Origin: Anaeramoeba flamelloides
Lineage: Eukaryota; Metamonada; Anaeramoebidae
Length of the DNA: 64,000 nucleotides
NCBI GenBank assembly: GCA_027625915.1
Contig: JANTQA010000036.1
Span: 739,501-803,500 of the forward strand
Direction: 5' to 3'
Both the position numbers and the translations under genes were made by a program. Position 1 is the stretch's first letter, and each line of letters begins with the position of its first letter. The notes under the pieces were generated by a model that was given only the letters and a program-made list of their open reading frames with translations, did no database searches and was not told the DNA's origin. This document shows, piece by piece, positions 35,251 to 45,689 of the stretch.

Positions 35251-36695
35251 ATAGAGGTTTTAATGATATATATGCTTAAGTCACGATAAAGTTACAAAAA
35301 ACGTGATTATCTTTAAAAAATCGCGATATATCAAAATTATTGAGATAAAATAACAAATCGCAATATTCTATAAAATCTTGATAATTATTTAAAAATCGTG
35401 AAAAATGTCAAAATATCGAGAGTGGAAAGTAATTGCTATATAATAGTTGATGAGTTTTTGGGTTAATTCAGTGATTTTTTTACAAAGAAATTTTTGTTGA
35501 TCAAATAACAGATTAGGTGAAAAAAAGTTATTCTTTGTAAAAACTACAAAAAAGATACTTGATTCAATCAAGGATCAGATCAAAGAGTTTTATTGCATTT
35601 TCTTTTGATTTGGTTGACAACCCCTATCGATCCGTTTGATCAACAACAATAAAAACTAAAGAGAAATAAATATTTTCTCAGTCAATCGTGGTGTTGAAAT
35701 TATTAAGAATAAAAAGAGATTCTAAAACAATCAACCCTTCACTCGTTCTTTAAAGAATATGTCCTTGGGTTAAAAGATTTTCAATATTTTCAAAAAGATG
35801 AAAGGAGTTGGATAACTTTTCAAAAGCTTTCACAACAACCAAGCCACATTATCACCAATTATTAAGATTTTTTGAACAAGAATTTCCTTCTTCTTGTTAT
35901 TCTTGTTCTTTGGGCATCTTTGTATTGGACAGAAAACACAACTAGAGCTTACATGTTTTTGTTTAATTGATCACCAATACAGTCAGTTACACTTTTAAGA
36001 CACAAACTTTCAACCAAATATAAGGCACAAAAAAATCTTAAAATAACATGCAAAATTCTAATTCTAATAAAAAAAATTGAAAAAAAAAAAATTCCAAATT
36101 TTGTTTCTTAATGTGATATTTTTTCTTTGCATTAACCTTCGTTTAAAGTTTGTGTCTTAAAAGTTGAACTGACTGTAAGAAAGAAAATTACTCTTTATTC
36201 TTTTTCGTTATTTAACTCATGAAGGTAATAATTACATTTTAAAAGAACACATCTATTTCATATTCAAGATGTATTGTTGAAATGGGTTATTATTAGTTTG
36301 ATCATAATATTTGTTTGGGATTATTATAAATTTTATAAAAACAAAAAATGAAAAGAAATAAAAAAATATTTTTTTACACTACAAACAAACACATTCAGTT
36401 TATAAAACCTTTTATGTCTTTCAAAACTTTCAAACACTTGAAGAGAATTCACAACCATTGCAAATACTTTCTAACATTTTTAAAGGGTGAAAAGCATTGT
36501 AAAAGTCAAAAGGCTTGGTAAAAGTCTAGATATTATTTTAAGGTGATTTAAAAAAATTATTTATCCATTTTTTATGATTTTTATGGATTTTTTGACATTT
36601 TCGTGATAAAGTTGGACTAAACATGATTTTTCAATATTATCACGATTTAATTGTTAGTGTCATGATAATATATGTTATCATCAAAACCTCTAATA
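35251..36695 (+). repeat. Family H TIR element, copy 1 (about 1.45 kb)
   Basis: The left end AGAGGTTTTAATGATA and the inverse of the right end (AGAGGTTTTGATGATA) form terminal repeats. Sub-terminal CACGATAA words recur near both ends. The interior matches 55225-56345 in reverse, including ACTTGATTCAAT, TTTTGATTTGGTTGACAA and GTTGAAATGGGTTATTATTA. A family G MITE is inserted at 35980-36175. No transposase frame is visible. Confidence 0.65.
35980..36175 (+). repeat. Family G mariner-like MITE, copy 1
   Basis: A 196-bp foldback element flanked by TA, starting CAGTCAGTTACACTTTTAAG and ending with its inverse (CTTAAAAGTTGAACTGACTG). Arms are about 70 bp. Copies 2 and 3 are at 53764-53957 and 56100-56294. 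The CAGTCAGTT-type end and TA target match Tc1/mariner habits. Confidence 0.85.
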
Positions 36696-37974
36696 TCTAA
36701 ATTACTATCCAAAAGTTTATGAAAGTTCGAATCAATTTTGAAATTATGATTTTTGATATTTTAAGTAAATTTTAGAATATAAATTGTATTTTTTCGTATT
36801 TTTTCAATTTTTTTAAATGAAATTTTTGGGTTTTTTTTTTTGACAAAAATTGATTACTTAAAAATCGAACTCTATTTTATTTAAAAAAAAATAGATTTAA
36901 ATCCTCCCTTTTTAGAATTTCTGTTTTAAGTAAGTCGGAACATTTTGATGTTTTTAAAACTAATTATTATGATGATATAACCGAAAAAAATCTTTTTCAA
37001 TTGGTATACAGTATTATAATTCGGAAACCAAAATACTATTTTCAATTACTTTATTTTTGAAAAGAAATAAAATAAATCCGAGTTAAATATTTAATTTTTC
37101 AATTTCTTGAAGTTTTTTTTTGGATGAAATTTTTGATTTTATTAAATTGATTTTTTAATCTAGAAATGTGTTTATATGATTGCTTCAAATTAATAAGATA
37201 ATAAATTAAAAAAAAAATAGATATAAGAAGATGTGTCTTTTAAACATATTTTTTCATTTCAAACAAGAAAGATCACATTCTTAAATAAACTTCTAAAAAC
37301 AAGTTAGAAAAAAATCTAAAGTATGTTTCTGACAATTTCTTTCTTTTTTATCTTCTTAATTTGGATGATTAAAAAAAAGTAATTACCTTGAAAAACCTCT
37401 CCCCGTTCATATCTATTATTTTTTCGAAGACTTTTTGAAACCCCTTTTCTTTAATTTTTTTTTCAAATATTTTTATCAAACAATACCAAAATAAAAAATA
37501 GCATTTCTAAAAAAACCGGGTGGTTCTTCTTTCTTAATGTATATTAAAAAAACATTAAACTCTTGTTTTTTTGTCTACCCGTTGTAAATATAAGTGAAAA
37601 AGAGTGAAAAAAGAGTGAAAAAAACAGAAATTTTAAAGTAGAAAAAAATCTTTAGAGTAACTTCGCAAAATAATATCTAATAATATTTATTTTTGGATAT
37701 TTTTTCTTCTTCTTTTTATCCCTTTTCTCTTTAGATAGCCACTTGAAGGGATTTTAACTAGCTGTAAAGGGTTTATTTTTAAAATATTTAGTTAACCAGA
37801 ATGAAAATTCCTTTTTATTCTTTTTGGTTATTAAAATTTGAAGTCAAATAACCCTATTTAAAAGGGGTATTTATTTTATATACGTTTACATTGTTAAAGT
37901 GGGTTCTTATGAGTATAATTTAATATTATTCTAATTTAAATATATTTATTTATGTTTTATGAGTTGAATTTTCG
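36696..37974. other. Gene-free AT-rich spacer
   Basis: Nothing coding. About 37790-37960 loosely resembles the 36180-36310 part of family H, so another decayed copy may be present. Confidence 0.35.
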
Positions 37975-38520
37975 AAGTTTTAAAAAATGTTATATTTAAA
38001 AAAAAATTAAATTTGATGGTTTGGTTGTTTTTTTTACAGATATCTCCTTTTGTTCAATAAAAAGAAAAAAAATGATTTCAAAATTTTTGTTAAATCAAAA
38101 AAATAACTTTTTTTCAAGTTTAAAATAATTATTGAAATTTTTTTTTCTAATTATTTATATTTTCTTTTTGTATATGGATAGATGAAATTTTGATGATTTT
38201 ACATTTAAATATCATTTTATTAACTTATATATAGACAATAAAAAATAATATTTCTATCTTGAAAGAAATAAATAATATAATTTGGAATAATTTGAAAATT
38301 TATTGAATTTTGAACTTTGAAAAAAAGTGAAAAAAATAGAACAAAACTTTAAAAAAAAAACAAGAATTATTTTTTGGAAAATGTCGTTTAAAGTGAGTAT
38401 AGTAGTCTAGGTAACTCAGATTTTTACTTTATTGTTCAATTCCAAGATGTGACATTTTTTTTTTAAAAAAAATTAAAAGTAATTTTAACAATAGATTTTT
38501 TTCTATTTACTAATCACCTA
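37975..38520 (+). repeat. Family C dispersed repeat, copy 2
   Basis: Aligns with 12598-13115 across blocks CAAGTTTAAAATAATTATTG and ACTTTATT-TTCAATTCCAAGAT. No coding content. Confidence 0.5.
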
Positions 38521-39337
38521 AGGAAGATCCTATACCATAAAAGTGAATATCACTTTTATTTTTAATAACCCATTTATTGATTTAGTAAAATGTTGAGTCA
38601 AGATATCTTGCTCAAAAATTGTAAATTTAAGATTTTTTTTCTAAATATTTATAATTGGATAAAAGATTTTCAATTTCCCAAACTCGAAATTTACCTTGAA
38701 ATTGTTCTATAATCAAAATCCTTTTACTTTGTATTTTTTAGAATATATTTTAAAATATAATAGTGGGTAGGGAAATAGTATAAATATATTCGAATATAAG
38801 GTGTAATATAAGTGAAGTGGTGTGTAATTAAAATGAGTTTTAAAATTGCCTTGTTTTATTTAAGGGTTTTTATCAATTTTTTTTTATAGAATAAATATTT
38901 TTTTTATTTTTTTTCTTCAAAAATCATAAAATTTGTAATACTGTTATTTTCTAATTAATAAATTAAAATTTTTATTTCAATTTCCCAAATAAATATTATT
39001 TATTAGTGCTCAGCCAAATTAGCATTGTAAAAATTTTGTCTTCAAGTTAGTGAAGTAAGTCAATTTTATATCTAAAAATATCATTTCTAAATGATGTTGT
39101 AAAGATCTTTGGATTTTCTTCAACTAATAAAACTAGAAAAATATTTTGGAATATCAACCAAAAATTTTCATTTTTTAATGGGAAAATAATAGTATTCTTT
39201 AATTCACCAATTATTAAAATGTTTTTTATTAACTATCGTGTTTTATTTCATCTCACACAGAGTACACAAAATCGGAATAGCCCGACTAAAAATGCAATAA
39301 ATTAGAACTATTTTTACTTTTTTTTATTTCACTGGTT
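38521..39337. other. Gene-free AT-rich spacer
   Basis: No open frame or repeat partner recognised. Confidence 0.35.
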
Positions 39338-39861
39338 TTTAAGGACTACGTTCCCACCCTTGAGGGTGTTGAGTAATTGTGTTATTTTACATTCGCTTCT
39401 CAAAAAAATTTTTCACACGTTAGAAATTGGACAAAAAAATAAAAAAAACATTTTTTATCATCTTTACCTTTTCACGAAGACTATTTATCTTTGTTTTTCA
39501 ATGAAAAGGAAAATTGAAAATAACACAAAAAATAATTGCAAAAAATGACTTTTGGGGATTTTCAAGTGCATTTAAAATTTGAGAACATTTCAAACTTGTA
39601 AAAGCAAATTTAAAAAATATGTAGAACAGCTCTAGAAAATAGTGTGAGTTCCAAAAGTTGGAATGGAAATTCGAAAATATTAAAATCAAAATTTAGCATG
39701 ATCTGAGAAAGACAAAAATTGTGAAAATTGTTGAAATTGTGAAAATTTCAGATTTTTTCTCAAAGAAATTCTCATTGGAAAATTTTACTTGGATTGTATA
39801 ACTTTTCAAGGGTGATTTTATCTAATATTTCACTGTTTTCAACTAAAAACGTAGTCCTTAA
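39338..39861 (+). repeat. Family D TIR element, copy 1 (524 bp)
   Basis: Perfect 14-bp terminal repeats TTAAGGACTACGTT in inverted orientation. The copy at 50570-51093 is the same length and nearly identical in sequence, so amplification was recent. Short open frames inside (39360-39548, 39498-39689) are shared between copies but have no recognisable domain. Confidence 0.85.
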
Positions 39862-40318
39862 ATCATTATCATTTTCGAAGATATATATATTGATGTGTGT
39901 ATAGGTATTCCAACCTTAACCGATCACAAAATGAGGATATTCCTTAATTATTTCCATAATTTGATTAAAGATTTCAGTCACATATAGTTTTGAAACAGGA
40001 AGAAAAAGAACGGTAATAACAAAATAAAAACAAAAACTTGAACCATAACTCAAGACGAAGAGGAAGTGTAGGATTTCAAACAAGATATTATTCTTTTTTC
40101 TGAATTAAAAAAAAAGACAAAGAACAAGACTAAAAAAAACAAGCAAGAGAAAAAGTTATTTTTATTTTTTTAAAAAAAATCAAAGAACACTTTTTTTCAA
40201 AAGATTTTAACAAAAATCTCTGACGTCTGATGAAATTTCCAACAATCGTAAGTAGAAAAAAAGTGTTTTATAATTATTAATTTTGTGGTATTCCAAGCAC
40301 ATTATTTTTGATTTCTTC

Positions 40319-40795
40319 TTAATTTTTTTTTTTTTTGAAAATTCTGTTAAAAGACCAATCAAGGGAATGAATAATGGTAGCTAAGGTCATGGCAGTGATA
40401 AGCCCAATAATTGCATCAAGCATGATTAAAGGGTATGGGTATTCGATTTGTGTTGCAAACATTCCACAAGAGAACAGTTGTGTTAAACAATAAAAAACCA
40501 TTGCGATTTTGAAAGTTCCCATTTTTGTGGACATCCTTGGTTTTAAAGATCTGATCCAGTACACTAAGAAAGTAAGGCAGATCGAAATGAAAAAGTGAAC
40601 AAGAAAATAACAAAACACCATTTGTGTGTCAGATTCCCATGCCTTCAGGCTTTTGTTGTTTAGATAATAATACCAAAATAGCTTTGAAATTTTCTTGTTT
40701 GAATAAAGAAACCCAAGAAGTGGAAAATTTAAAAGTGCACTGAGAAAGGCAATCGTTAGTTTTTTTAAAAAAGAACCAATTTGAGGCAGAGACAT
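40319..40795 (-). CDS. Small four-span membrane protein, unknown
   Basis: A single-exon frame. I start at MSLPQIGSFLKK (40795, 158 aa); an earlier in-frame ATG at 40861 adds only an AT-driven hydrophobic stretch. Four likely membrane segments lie at about residues 13-32, 58-81, 98-116 and 124-143. The basic tail NRIFKKKKN suggests a cytosolic C-terminus. The size, four spans and tryptophan placement loosely recall the DUF1761 family, but I see no decisive motif. The lower AT content of the frame relative to flanks supports it as real. Flanked by family D (left) and a palindromic repeat module (right). Confidence 0.65.
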   Translation of the reverse strand: MSLPQIGSFLKKLTIAFLSALLNFPLLGFLYSNKKISKLFWYYYLNNKSLKAWESDTQMVFCYFLVHFFISICLTFLVYWIRSLKPRMSTKMGTFKIAMVFYCLTQLFSCGMFATQIEYPYPLIMLDAIIGLITAMTLATIIHSLDWSFNRIFKKKKN

Positions 40796-41029
40796 TATTG
40801 AAAAAATTAAAAAGAAAGGAAAAAAATTTTTAAGAAATAAAAATTGAAAAATGGAAAACAATGATTATTTTTCAAGAGCAGGATCTTAAACGTTTTTGTT
40901 GTAGAAATTTTTGAAATTTTAATAAAAATTGTTTCCCAACTATTCGTTAATTTTATGATTTACTATTTTATTGGTTTTATGAAAAAAAATTTAGATACTG
41001 GTATAAAAATTATAAATGTTATACAATTT

Positions 41030-41158
41030 TCACTTCCTTTTCCAGATGATTTTTTTTCTAAATTGAGTTCTCAAGAAGTGGATTTTAATTTGTGGCTCTA
41101 TTTGAAAAAGGAAATTGAAAATTTTTCCCATTTATTATTCGAATGCCCATAGGAGAAA
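41030..41158 (+). repeat. Free-standing copy of the family A internal palindrome
   Basis: TTTTCACTTCCTTTTCC on the left and the inverse TTTGAAAAAGGAAATTGAAA on the right reproduce the palindrome at the centre of family A elements, here without family A termini. The 65-codon frame across it (HLLFECP near its end) faintly resembles the LINE zinc-knuckle region. Confidence 0.45.
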
Positions 41159-41389
41159 AAAGAATTCATTACAAACACTAGAGAACAAAGGGTGTTACAT
41201 TGTGAAACCCAATTATTAAAGACTTTATTTTTTTTTGGATAGTTTTTCAGGGACTACTTTTTGAAAAATTTTGAATGGAAAATAAATGTTCAGATGACTA
41301 GAGGATTTTATCAGATTTTGATGTATCTGTTTATTGGAAATAGGATTTCTAAAATTATTTCTTTAATGAAATAACTGAATGTTCATAAG

Positions 41390-41932
41390 GTTTATATTTC
41401 TGAAATTTGATAAAAAATTATCTTGTATTAGGGAAACACTTGTTATTTTGATTCTTAACTGTTTGATCTTTGACTTGGTATGGATTATAAATAGTGGTTC
41501 AAATGGCAATTTCTGACAATTTATTTTTTTTTTTTTTTGGAATCCGAATTGAAGAGTTTAAGATTAATAGATTGATAGGTGTTCAAGAATAACTGGAAAT
41601 TTTAGGTTGTTGAAGAAAAATTTGATTTCCTTTTTAGTCAATTGACTAAATAAAAATAATTTTTTTTAAAAAACTTCCAATAAAACGAAAACTAATAAAC
41701 AAGTTCTAACAAAAACCCACAAATAACATTGTTATATTACTTTCCTCCATACCTATTAGTCTTGCACTTCTAAAATTTGGATTTTAATAAAAACAATTGA
41801 AAAGATTGCATTTTTGAACCACTATTTACAATCCATACCAAGTCAAAGATCAATCAGCTAGGAATCAAAATATCCAGTGTTTCCCTAACACAAGATAATC
41901 TTTGATCAAATTTCAGGGATTGTAAACTCTAA
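41390..41932 (+). repeat. Family F long-TIR foldback element, copy 1
   Basis: Inverted arms of at least 120 bp. Both ends contain CTGAAATTTGAT, TTATCTTGTRTTAGGGAAAC, TTTGACTTGGTATGGATT and TAGTGGTTCAAA. The partner element is at 51729-52284. About 540 bp, non-coding. Confidence 0.8.
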
Positions 41933-43456
41933 GTAACTAGTAAACCAAAAAAAAAAAAAAATATTCTACAAAGTTTAAGAGCAATTCCAAAAAATCATTT
42001 ACACAATCTTGAAATTGAAAAAAGAAGTAAAAAGCTGATTAAAACAAAAATAAAATTATTTTTGATCCGGTTTTTAGAAATGAATTATCGTTTTTTAAAA
42101 GTTTGATATATTTTTCTCATTTTTAAAACGTCCAAAATTCAAACTATTTCTGAATTATTTCAATTTTTTTGGTTTTTTTATGTTGAAGAATAAATAACTG
42201 TTATGGCCTCTGAAAAAAGTCTACAAAAATACCTTTTAAAAATAAAACCACCAAAATAGAAAATAACTGAGTATAAAAAATCTCCTAATTTTCAAAAAAA
42301 AATTACAAAAAATTATTTAATAATTTAAAAAAATATAATTTTCTTATTCAAAATAACAGATGGAAGAATATGTGAAAAATAATTCCAAACAATGTAAATT
42401 AAATTTTTGGTTCGATCTGTAATTTAAAATAGTTTGAATAAATTTTTTATTGTTTTTGAGTAACAAAATCTGACAATAACAAGAGAACTATTAAATAAGA
42501 TATTTCCAATAAATTTGTGGATTTTTTTTTACATTTCATTAAAAATAATCTTTACAAGTGAAGTTATTTGTTAATTTCCAATAACAAAACAAAGTTTAAT
42601 ATTAATTCGGATTGAACAGATGACTAAGGTATTTATTTTGAAATATTTTCATTGAACTTTTTCCAAAAATGGGTAAAAATAACACATTCTTTGGTATAAA
42701 CAACGTATAACCAATTTCAATGAAAAAATGGAAATATGGAAAGAATAAAAATTCTTTTTACAAAATTAAAGGCAGGTATATAAACTAAAATTCAAAATAA
42801 ATGGCCCACCTTATATTTCAATTTTGAATTGCTTTTGTATCGTTTTGAAGTTTTTCCTCTCACAATGAAAAGTTTGCAAATAAATCATTTTTTCTCTTTT
42901 TTATTTTTTCAAAAGTGTTTTGTTAAAATGGAAAATGAAAATGAAAAATTTGAAAGAAGTAAAAGATGAATTAATGGAAAAATTGGTTTCAAATATGACA
43001 AAGAGATTAGATTTAGTTATTCAAAGGGAAGGAGAATCGATAAATGGGTTTTATTAATTTTTAAAAAAATTTTTTTTCATGTAATGCTTCATTCAAAATA
43101 AATGGCCAAATTTTTTTTTAAAATTTTTTTTTAACTTTTTTTATTTTATTTTTTGAAGAAAAAAAAATACCCTTGGAGTAGTGAACCAAATACTAAAATA
43201 AAAATTTTGATATTATAATAGATAACTACAAGTATTAAAAATATTTTTCTTTAAATTTTGATTTTTGATGGGCCAATGATTTTGAATGATAGTTTATTTT
43301 AAATTCTATATGAAAATTTATTGATATCAAAAAAATTATGAAAACGATTTTTTTGTTCAAAAAAAAAATAATAAAGAGAAATTTCCACCCCGGGAAAAAT
43401 CAGATAAAATTGAGAAGATAAAATTTACTATTTTTAAATTCCAAGAGCTGGAAATT
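41933..43456. other. AT-rich spacer with inverted family C piece and one coding-like patch
   Basis: About 42040-42170 is the inverse of part of family C. A coding-like block lies at 42916-43057. The word ATTCAAAATAAATGGCC occurs at about 42789 and again at about 43090. Confidence 0.4.
42916..43057 (+). pseudogene. Possible R-SNARE-like fragment
   Basis: After an acceptor-like CAAAAG, a frame reads LKEVKDELMEKLVSNMTKRL then DLVIQREGESI before a stop. The pattern (V..EL....V.NM...LDLV.QR..E) resembles the N-terminal half of an R-SNARE core with its zero-layer Arg. There is an extra residue after the Arg and no second half or membrane anchor. No companion exons were found. It could be a pseudogene fragment or chance. 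Confidence 0.25.
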
Positions 43457-43639
43457 CGTTAGGTTTTTTTTAATTTGAGAAATAAAAAGAAAATTTTGGA
43501 AATTTTCGGTTTATTTCTTAAATTAAAAAAAAAAACCGCTGTTAGCTTTTCCAGAATTTAAAAGAATTGAGCAAAATCAAATATTTTTCTCTATTCTTTT
43601 GAATTCTGGAAAAGCTAGGCACTTGACGACACTCTACGG
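43457..43639. repeat. Hairpin-module array (beta + alpha) next to a LINE fragment
   Basis: Two palindromes in tandem. The beta module starts GGTTTTTTTTAATTT and returns through GGTTTATTTC. The alpha module has 29-nt arms, TAGCTTTTCCAGAATT at one end and its inverse at the other. The spacer AGGCACTTGACGACACTCTA follows. The same modules occur at 60302-60887, 61655-61870 and 62457-62770. Confidence 0.75.
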
Positions 43640-43689
43640 AAATGTTTCAAAATAATAAAATATCAAAAATCTTTATTTAAAACCCAAAG

Positions 43690-44042
43690 ATATTTAAGTT
43701 ACCCTTCAAGCCCAACAATCCTAAAATTCAGAAAATTTACTAACTGTTTAAATAGATACTATTATGTAATAAATGAAAATTCAAATGAATTTTGTCCTTT
43801 CCGTTTAAAGTATGATCATAAAGAGATAATAGAAAATATTAATCATTTTTATGGGTATGTCCTTCTTATGAAAAAAATAGATTAATTTTTCTTAATAAAT
43901 TAAAAGAAATAAATTTTAATGAATTGATTTTAAACTGTAATAGTTTGAAATTATTTTCCTTAATTAATAATCGTGAAATCTATGATTTTACAGTTAAATT
44001 TCTGAAAGGGTATTTAAGTCTAAGGGCAACTAGAGGGTAATT
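43690..44042 (+). mobile_element. LINE 3' fragment, diverged
   Basis: The translation includes SPTILKFRKFTNCLNRYYYV, a zinc-knuckle remnant (FCPF, INHFYG) and SLRATRG-stop. It aligns to the C-terminal part of the LINE at 25005-26497. Breaks in frame and lost Cys residues show it is dead. Confidence 0.7.
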
Positions 44043-44231
44043 TACACTTCTTCAAAAATAAAAAAAAAATTTCTATTTTTTATTCATGTAATATAACAAT
44101 AATAAAAAATTGATTTATTATCAAGAATCAATAAATGGTGGTTAATAATTTTTGAATGTATAAAGACTTTTTTCAAGATTGGATTCTAAAGATATATTTT
44201 AAAATAAATCTACCGAGTTTCTTGGAAATAG

Positions 44232-45178
44232 CTTAAGGGACTAGTCTCTATTAATTTTTTTTTTGACCAATAACTAAATAAGGAATCCTTATCTTGAAAT
44301 ATCTTTAAAATTGAAAATTGACAGGTTTTTTCAATGTTAGAACTTTTAGTTCTTGTTTTTTTAAAAAATATACAATTCTGTCAAAAAAAGTGGCTTTTAA
44401 AATTTTTTTTTGAAAAAATTTCTTGAATGGATGAGAATTTTTTGATTAATTTTGGATTTAATTATTTTCTTCAAAAATAATATTTATTCTCATTTTTAAA
44501 AACGAACAGATAATTTAAAACTGGTGAATATTTTCTCCTTCGCTTCTATTTATCCAACTTGACTCACTAAAGAACTCAATTTGTTTTATCAATAATTACC
44601 TTTTTTAAAAAAAATAGTTCTTGTTCTTTCCTTTGTATTTTTTTGACTCTGACAAAAATTTTTGGGATGGTAATTTGGGAACACTTAAAAAAACTTCAAA
44701 TTCAACAAAAACAAAAGAGTGTAAACTCAAAAAGTAGATTCATGAAAAAAAAAGAAATGAAACAAGAAAAGAAAGAAAATTTTTTGTCAAGAATAAATCA
44801 TATATTGCATATTTTTTTCGAATCAAACTGTTTTTTCATTTAAATCCAAAAAACCCTTTTCAGGTTTATTTTTTAAACTATTTTTTGTGCGTATTCCACA
44901 AACATAACCAGGTTTTGGTTTCTTGCTCATATTTTTTTTTATTTTTTATTTTTTGATAAAAGTTGAAAAAAAGCAACTTTCAAAAAAGTGAAAAAATGGA
45001 AAAATTTTTTATTTCTATAAAAACAATAACTAAATTTAATGAATGTCATTTAGCAAGATTTCATTAACATACTAAGAAGTTTTTCACTTTGATTTCAAAT
45101 CTAAGTAATTGGCAAAAAAAATTCTAAATCTCTATTAAATTTACCCTAAAAAAATTTAATATAGACTAGTCCCTTAAA
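44232..45178. repeat. Family J TIR element (about 950 bp)
   Basis: Left end TTAAGGGACTAGTCTCTATT and the inverse of the right end (TTAAGGGACTAGTCTATATT) differ by one base over 20. Two less AT-rich patches lie inside: 44525-44593, where minus-strand frames read SESSWINRSEGENIHQF, and about 44644-44733 (plus strand). They may be decayed coding segments. No second copy is seen in this window. Confidence 0.65.
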
Positions 45179-45495
45179 GGAAATTATTCAAATTATTCAA
45201 ATTTTTCTTAGACAAAAAACAAAAAATTGGAAAATTTCATATCAAAAATCTTAATTTATGGGTTTATTTTTAATCTATAAATTTAAAAAAATATTTCAAG
45301 TCTTTTGAATTTTAGAAAAAAAGAAAAGAAATAATAATGAAAAAAAAAATCTAAAAAATAAACTGTTCTCACACAGTCTAAATCTAAAAGTCTATGAACA
45401 TAAGAAGGGTAATTTAAAAGAAATGTTTATAGTAAAATAAGAAGAAGAATAAGAAGAGGGGAGGGGGGGTTACTGGTTATAATAATAATAATAAT

Positions 45496-45534
<39 letters not shown>

Positions 45535-45689
45535 AATATAAATATAAAGATAAATATAAATTTAAATAAGGAGACAAAGCTTTAACTTAAATTTCTTGAT
45601 AAATATTCAAAAAACGAAAATTTTATTCATAATATGATCAATAAATTTTAATTTACATTATTAAATATTATATATATACAAGCATCAAA
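45179..45689. other. Spacer with G-rich patch and compound microsatellite
   Basis: 3' flank of the pseudokinase gene. It holds a G-rich patch at about 45456-45470 and a (TAA)n(TA)n microsatellite at about 45478-45530. Confidence 0.5.

Noticed and set aside
42788-43106. Processed pseudogene flanked by target-site duplications
   Set aside because: A 17-bp word repeats on both sides of the SNARE-like block, but there is no poly-A tail and no clear parent coding sequence.
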